Below are positions 42,358 through 44,705 of a stretch of 44,705 nt of DNA, piece by piece. Origin of the DNA: Piscinibacter sp. (lineage in GTDB: Bacteria > Pseudomonadota > Gammaproteobacteria > Burkholderiales > Burkholderiaceae_C); contig JADJJI010000009.1 in the NCBI GenBank assembly GCA_016706565.1, positions 1 to 44,705 on the forward strand. The letters run 5' to 3'. Under the pieces are notes generated by a model. That model worked only from the letters and a program-made list of their open reading frames with translations, did no database searches and had not been told where the DNA came from. Positions within the stretch are counted from its first letter, which is position 1. Each line of letters begins with the position of its first letter. The translations under genes and the position numbers were made by a program.

Positions 42358-42612
42358 TCACTTCTTCAGGTGCGCGAACTTGTTGCGGAACTTCTCGACG
42401 CGGCCGCCCAGCGAGTCCACGCTCTTCTGCGTGCCGGTGTAGAACGGATGCGATTCGCTGGTCGATTCCAGCTTGAACAGCGGCAACTCGCGGCCGTCGT
42501 CCATCTTCACGGTTTCCTTGGTCTGCGCGCACGAGCGCGTGACGAACTTGAAGCCGTTGGACAGGTCCACGAAGCAGACTTCGCGGTAGTTGGGGTGAAT
42601 GCCTTCTTTCAT
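42358..42612 (-). CDS. rpmE2: 50S ribosomal protein L31 type B
   Basis: 84 residues from the ATG at 42612 ([27 protein letters not shown]); a longer frame runs antiframe through rho and is rejected. It has the SHPFYTG block of L31. It lacks the CxxC zinc motifs of the type A protein, with only two isolated cysteines, so it is the zinc-free type B form. Such paralogs are often zinc-regulated (Zur), but no Zur box was recognised here. It lies 83 bp downstream of rho. Confidence 0.95.
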   Translation of the reverse strand: MKEGIHPNYREVCFVDLSNGFKFVTRSCAQTKETVKMDDGRELPLFKLESTSESHPFYTGTQKSVDSLGGRVEKFRNKFAHLKK

Positions 42613-42687
42613 GCCTTGCCTCTGCGCTGGTGACTCGGGAGCCACGTCGAACCTTTCGACGCACTTTCCGACGCTGGAAAACCGCGA

Positions 42688-42693
42688 AGTATA
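42688..42693 (-). promoter_or_regulatory. Candidate -10 of rpmE2
   Basis: TATACT on the minus strand (42693..42688) lies 2 bp after the rho stop and 75 bp before the rpmE2 ATG. No -35 at proper distance was found. It indicates that rpmE2 may be transcribed independently of rho. Confidence 0.4.
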
Positions 42694-42695
42694 AC

Positions 42696-43958
42696 TTACC
42701 CGCCTCGACGCATCATGTCGAAGAAGTCGAGGTTGTTCTTCGTGGACTTCATCTTGTCGAGGATGAACTCCATCGCCTCGATTTCGTCCATCGGGTAGAG
42801 CAATTTGCGCAGGATCCAGGTCTTCTGCAGGATTTCCGGCTTGAGCAGCAGTTCCTCGCGGCGGGTACCCGACTTGTTGATCAGGATCGACGGGTAGACA
42901 CGCTTCTCGGCCATGCGGCGATCCAGGTGGATCTCGCAGTTGCCGGTGCCCTTGAACTCCTCGTAGATCACCTCGTCCATGCGCGAGCCGGTGTCGATCA
43001 GGGCGGTGCCGATGATGGTCAGCGAGCCGCCTTCCTCGACGTTGCGCGCGGCGCCGAAGAAGCGCTTCGGGCGCTGCAGCGCGTTGGCGTCCACGCCGCC
43101 GGTCAGCACCTTGCCCGACGACGGCAGCACGTTGTTGTAGGCGCGGGCCAGACGGGTGATCGAGTCGAGCAGGATCACCACGTCCTTCTTCAGCTCGACC
43201 AGGCGCTTGGCGCGCTCGATGACCATCTCGGCCACCTGCACGTGGCGTGCGGCCGGTTCGTCGAAGGTGGAGCTGATGACCTCGCCGCGCACCGTGCGCA
43301 CCATCTCGGTCACTTCCTCGGGGCGCTCGTCGACGAGCAGCACGATGAGGTAGACGTCCGGGTGGTTGGCCACGATCGCGTGGGCGATGTGCTGCATCAT
43401 CACCGTCTTGCCGGTCTTGGGCTGGGCGACGAGCAGGGCGCGCTGGCCTTTGCCGATGGGCGCGATCAAGTCGATGATCCGCCCGGTGATGTTCTCTTCC
43501 GACTTGATCTCGCGTTCGAGCTTGAACTGTTCCTTCGGGAACAGCGGCGTCAAGTTCTCGAACATGATCTTGTGCTTGCTCTCCTCGGGCGTCAGGCCGT
43601 TGACACGGTCGACCTTGACGAGCGCGAAGTAGCGCTCGCCGTCCTTCGGAACCCTGACTTCGCCTTCGACGGCGTCGCCCGTGTGCAAGTTGAAGCGGCG
43701 GATCTGGCTCGGGCTGAGGTAGATGTCGTCGGTGGACGCCATGTAGCTCGCGTCGGGTGAGCGCAGGAAGCCGAAGCCGTCGGGCAGCACCTCCAGCACG
43801 CCGTCGCCGAAGACCTGTTCGCCTCCCTTGGCGCGCTTCTTCATGATCGCGAACATCAGCTCCTGCTTGCGCATGCGGGCGACGTTCTCGATCTCGAGCG
43901 CCTCGCCCATCGTGATGAGCTCGGAGACGTGGAGCGCTTTCAGTTCGGACAGATGCAT
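42696..43958 (-). CDS. rho: Transcription termination factor Rho
   Basis: 420 residues, close to E. coli 419. The N-terminal helix bundle starts [21 protein letters not shown]. The RNA-binding cold-shock-like domain holds GFGFLRSP and [15 protein letters not shown]. The motor domain has Walker A QPKTGKT (~178-185), [14 protein letters not shown], the Q-loop and R-loop segment [22 protein letters not shown] and the arginine-finger region. The last residues [10 protein letters not shown] are conserved. It is preceded by a ~265-nt leader, as in other rho genes that self-regulate by termination. Confidence 0.97.
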   Translation of the reverse strand: MHLSELKALHVSELITMGEALEIENVARMRKQELMFAIMKKRAKGGEQVFGDGVLEVLPDGFGFLRSPDASYMASTDDIYLSPSQIRRFNLHTGDAVEGEVRVPKDGERYFALVKVDRVNGLTPEESKHKIMFENLTPLFPKEQFKLEREIKSEENITGRIIDLIAPIGKGQRALLVAQPKTGKTVMMQHIAHAIVANHPDVYLIVLLVDERPEEVTEMVRTVRGEVISSTFDEPAARHVQVAEMVIERAKRLVELKKDVVILLDSITRLARAYNNVLPSSGKVLTGGVDANALQRPKRFFGAARNVEEGGSLTIIGTALIDTGSRMDEVIYEEFKGTGNCEIHLDRRMAEKRVYPSILINKSGTRREELLLKPEILQKTWILRKLLYPMDEIEAMEFILDKMKSTKNNLDFFDMMRRGG

Positions 43959-44232
43959 GGGGGGACACCCTGGGGTGAGTTGTCGACCGCCGCGCCAACG
44001 GCATGTCGACCGGAGTCTCGGCCTACCACGACACCGGCCCGGATGGCCGGCGGCATGAACCTGCGTCTCGGAACTGTCAGGAACGCGGGGGTAGGGGCCG
44101 AATCCACGCGCTGCCGGATCTGGCGCGAACCGTCGCCCCCGGTGTCAGGGCGCCAGTTCTTGGCGTGGTGGCTTGATTTCCTGCGGCGCGGCCCGGCGAC
44201 TCGTGGATCCGGGCTGCGCTGCGATTCAGGAA
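43959..44232 (-). promoter_or_regulatory. rho untranslated leader
   Basis: No credible gene is present in these ~275 bp. Small hairpins can be drawn: CCGGCC/GGCCGG (44034-44050) and CGCCA/TGGCG (44151-44165). TGTCGACCG is repeated directly at 43981 and 44005. Long leaders with Rho loading sites mediate autogenous attenuation of rho in E. coli. That role is inferred here from position only. Confidence 0.5.
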
Positions 44233-44263
44233 ATTATAGATGACCGTCGAGGAAGGCCGTCAA
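44233..44263 (-). promoter_or_regulatory. rho promoter within the 3' end of trxA
   Basis: On the minus strand TTGACG (44263..44258) and a perfect TATAAT (44238..44233) are separated by 19 bp. The -10 overlaps the trxA stop codon region (stop ends at 44234). Transcription would start near 44226 and give the ~265-nt rho leader. Confidence 0.65.
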
Positions 44264-44561
44264 TTGCGCTTTTGACAACGCTCCGACCTTGGTGGCGGCC
44301 AGTTGGCCGTCCTTGAAAAGCATCAGGGTCGGGATGCCGCGGATGCCGAACTTCGCCGGCACATCGCGGTTCTCGTCGACGTTCATCTTGGCTATCTGCA
44401 GGCGGCCGTCGTAGTCCTTCGACACTCAATCGAGGATGGGGGCGATCATCTTGCGGGGCCCGCACCGGCCCAGTAGTCGACCAGCACGGGCTTGTCGGAC
44501 TTCCAGGACGTCCGCTGTCGAACGAGGCATCGGAGGTGTGTTTGATCAGATCGCTGCTCAT
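44234..44561 (-). pseudogene. trxA: Thioredoxin, coding sequence broken by several indels
   Basis: The start at 44561 (MSSDLIKHTSDASFD) has AAGGA 7 nt upstream. The C-terminal 60+ residues (SKDYDGRLQIAKMNVDENRDVPAKFGIRGIPTLM and on) are intact in another frame. Between 44420 and 44530 the frame changes repeatedly. Two surplus G's flank the VLKSDKPVLVDYWA region, about four bases are missing where the active site WAEWCGPCK should be, and a T gain and G loss occur before SKDYDG. As read, even a repaired active site would be CGPR instead of CGPC. Clustering near the window end suggests poor consensus rather than decay. Thioredoxin normally precedes rho in this order. Confidence 0.85.
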
Positions 44562-44705
44562 GGAATGTCCTTCTGCAGGCACCACGCTGATGGGGTGGCA
44601 AGGCACAATCATTCTGACATAAAGCCCCAGCTGCCGTTTCTTCGCGGGCCGTCTGCTTTCCTATGGCCGCCATAGCGCGACTCCCTCTTGAAGTCCAGGT
44701 CCCAG
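44562..44705. other. trxA upstream region to window edge
   Basis: I see no gene in these 144 bp. A -10-like CAGAAT on the minus strand (44616..44611) lies ~50 bp before the trxA ATG, but no clear -35 accompanies it. Short open frames here do not resemble proteins. Confidence 0.4.

Noticed and set aside
43981-44050. A small RNA or leader peptide gene in the rho leader
   Set aside because: Only short, unconserved-looking frames without Shine-Dalgarno and weak hairpins were seen.

Overview
The window is a gene-dense, very G+C-rich chromosomal segment of a beta-proteobacterium. Gene content and order point to Burkholderiales, most like the Rubrivivax/Leptothrix/Ideonella group. Two blocks support this: carAB-greA-yhbY-rlmE-ftsH-folP-glmM-pstSCAB-phoUBR, and rpmE2-rho-trxA. 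The genus is inferred from recalled synteny, not from a search. I see no tRNA, rRNA, CRISPR, insertion sequence, prophage or integrase.

Layout. 1-2705 (minus): a TldD/PmbA-family pair, the first member frameshifted, the second running off the left edge. 2780-7071 (minus): a glucose/mannose-type ABC importer (gtsA, gtsB, gtsC and its ATPase). 7318-9102 (plus): a secreted GH5 glycosidase with a Calx-beta domain. 9131-11261 (minus): a TctD/TctE-like two-component system, with an NTF2-like gene divergent from it at 11356. 11858-17980 (minus): a tandem glycine riboswitch followed by gcvT-gcvH-gcvP-sdaA. 18018-20809 (plus): rlmD and a PlsB/PlsC-type acyltransferase. 20833-21528 (minus): a Bax-inhibitor-1 family protein. 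21686-22099 (plus): a GlcG/HbpS-like protein. 22286-33258: carAB, greA, a DUF4149 protein, yhbY (minus), rlmE, ftsH, folP and glmM. 33260-33736 (minus): a fasciclin lipoprotein. 33930-40559 (plus): the complete Pho regulon core pstSCAB-phoU-phoB-phoR behind a Pho box. 40566-44561 (minus): a polytopic GT-C-like protein, rpmE2, rho and a damaged trxA.

How the parts fit. The left 11 kb reads as a carbohydrate scavenging locus: an extracellular glucan hydrolase, a hexose importer and a sensor/regulator pair. The gts/GH5 intergenic region and the regulator's own upstream region share an 11-bp-phased TTAA direct repeat, of the kind bound by QseB/PmrA/TctD-type regulators. This is the best candidate for an undescribed regulatory circuit here. 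The glycine operon couples glycine cleavage to serine deamination under one riboswitch. The Pho block couples phosphate import to PhoBR.

Quality caution. Four or five conserved genes are broken: a one-base frameshift in the TldD-family gene, a TGA in place of a conserved Trp codon in gcvT, loss of both 3' ends at the sdaA/NTF2 junction, and several indels in trxA near the right end. This pattern fits draft-sequence errors better than decay, but neither can be proved from sequence alone.
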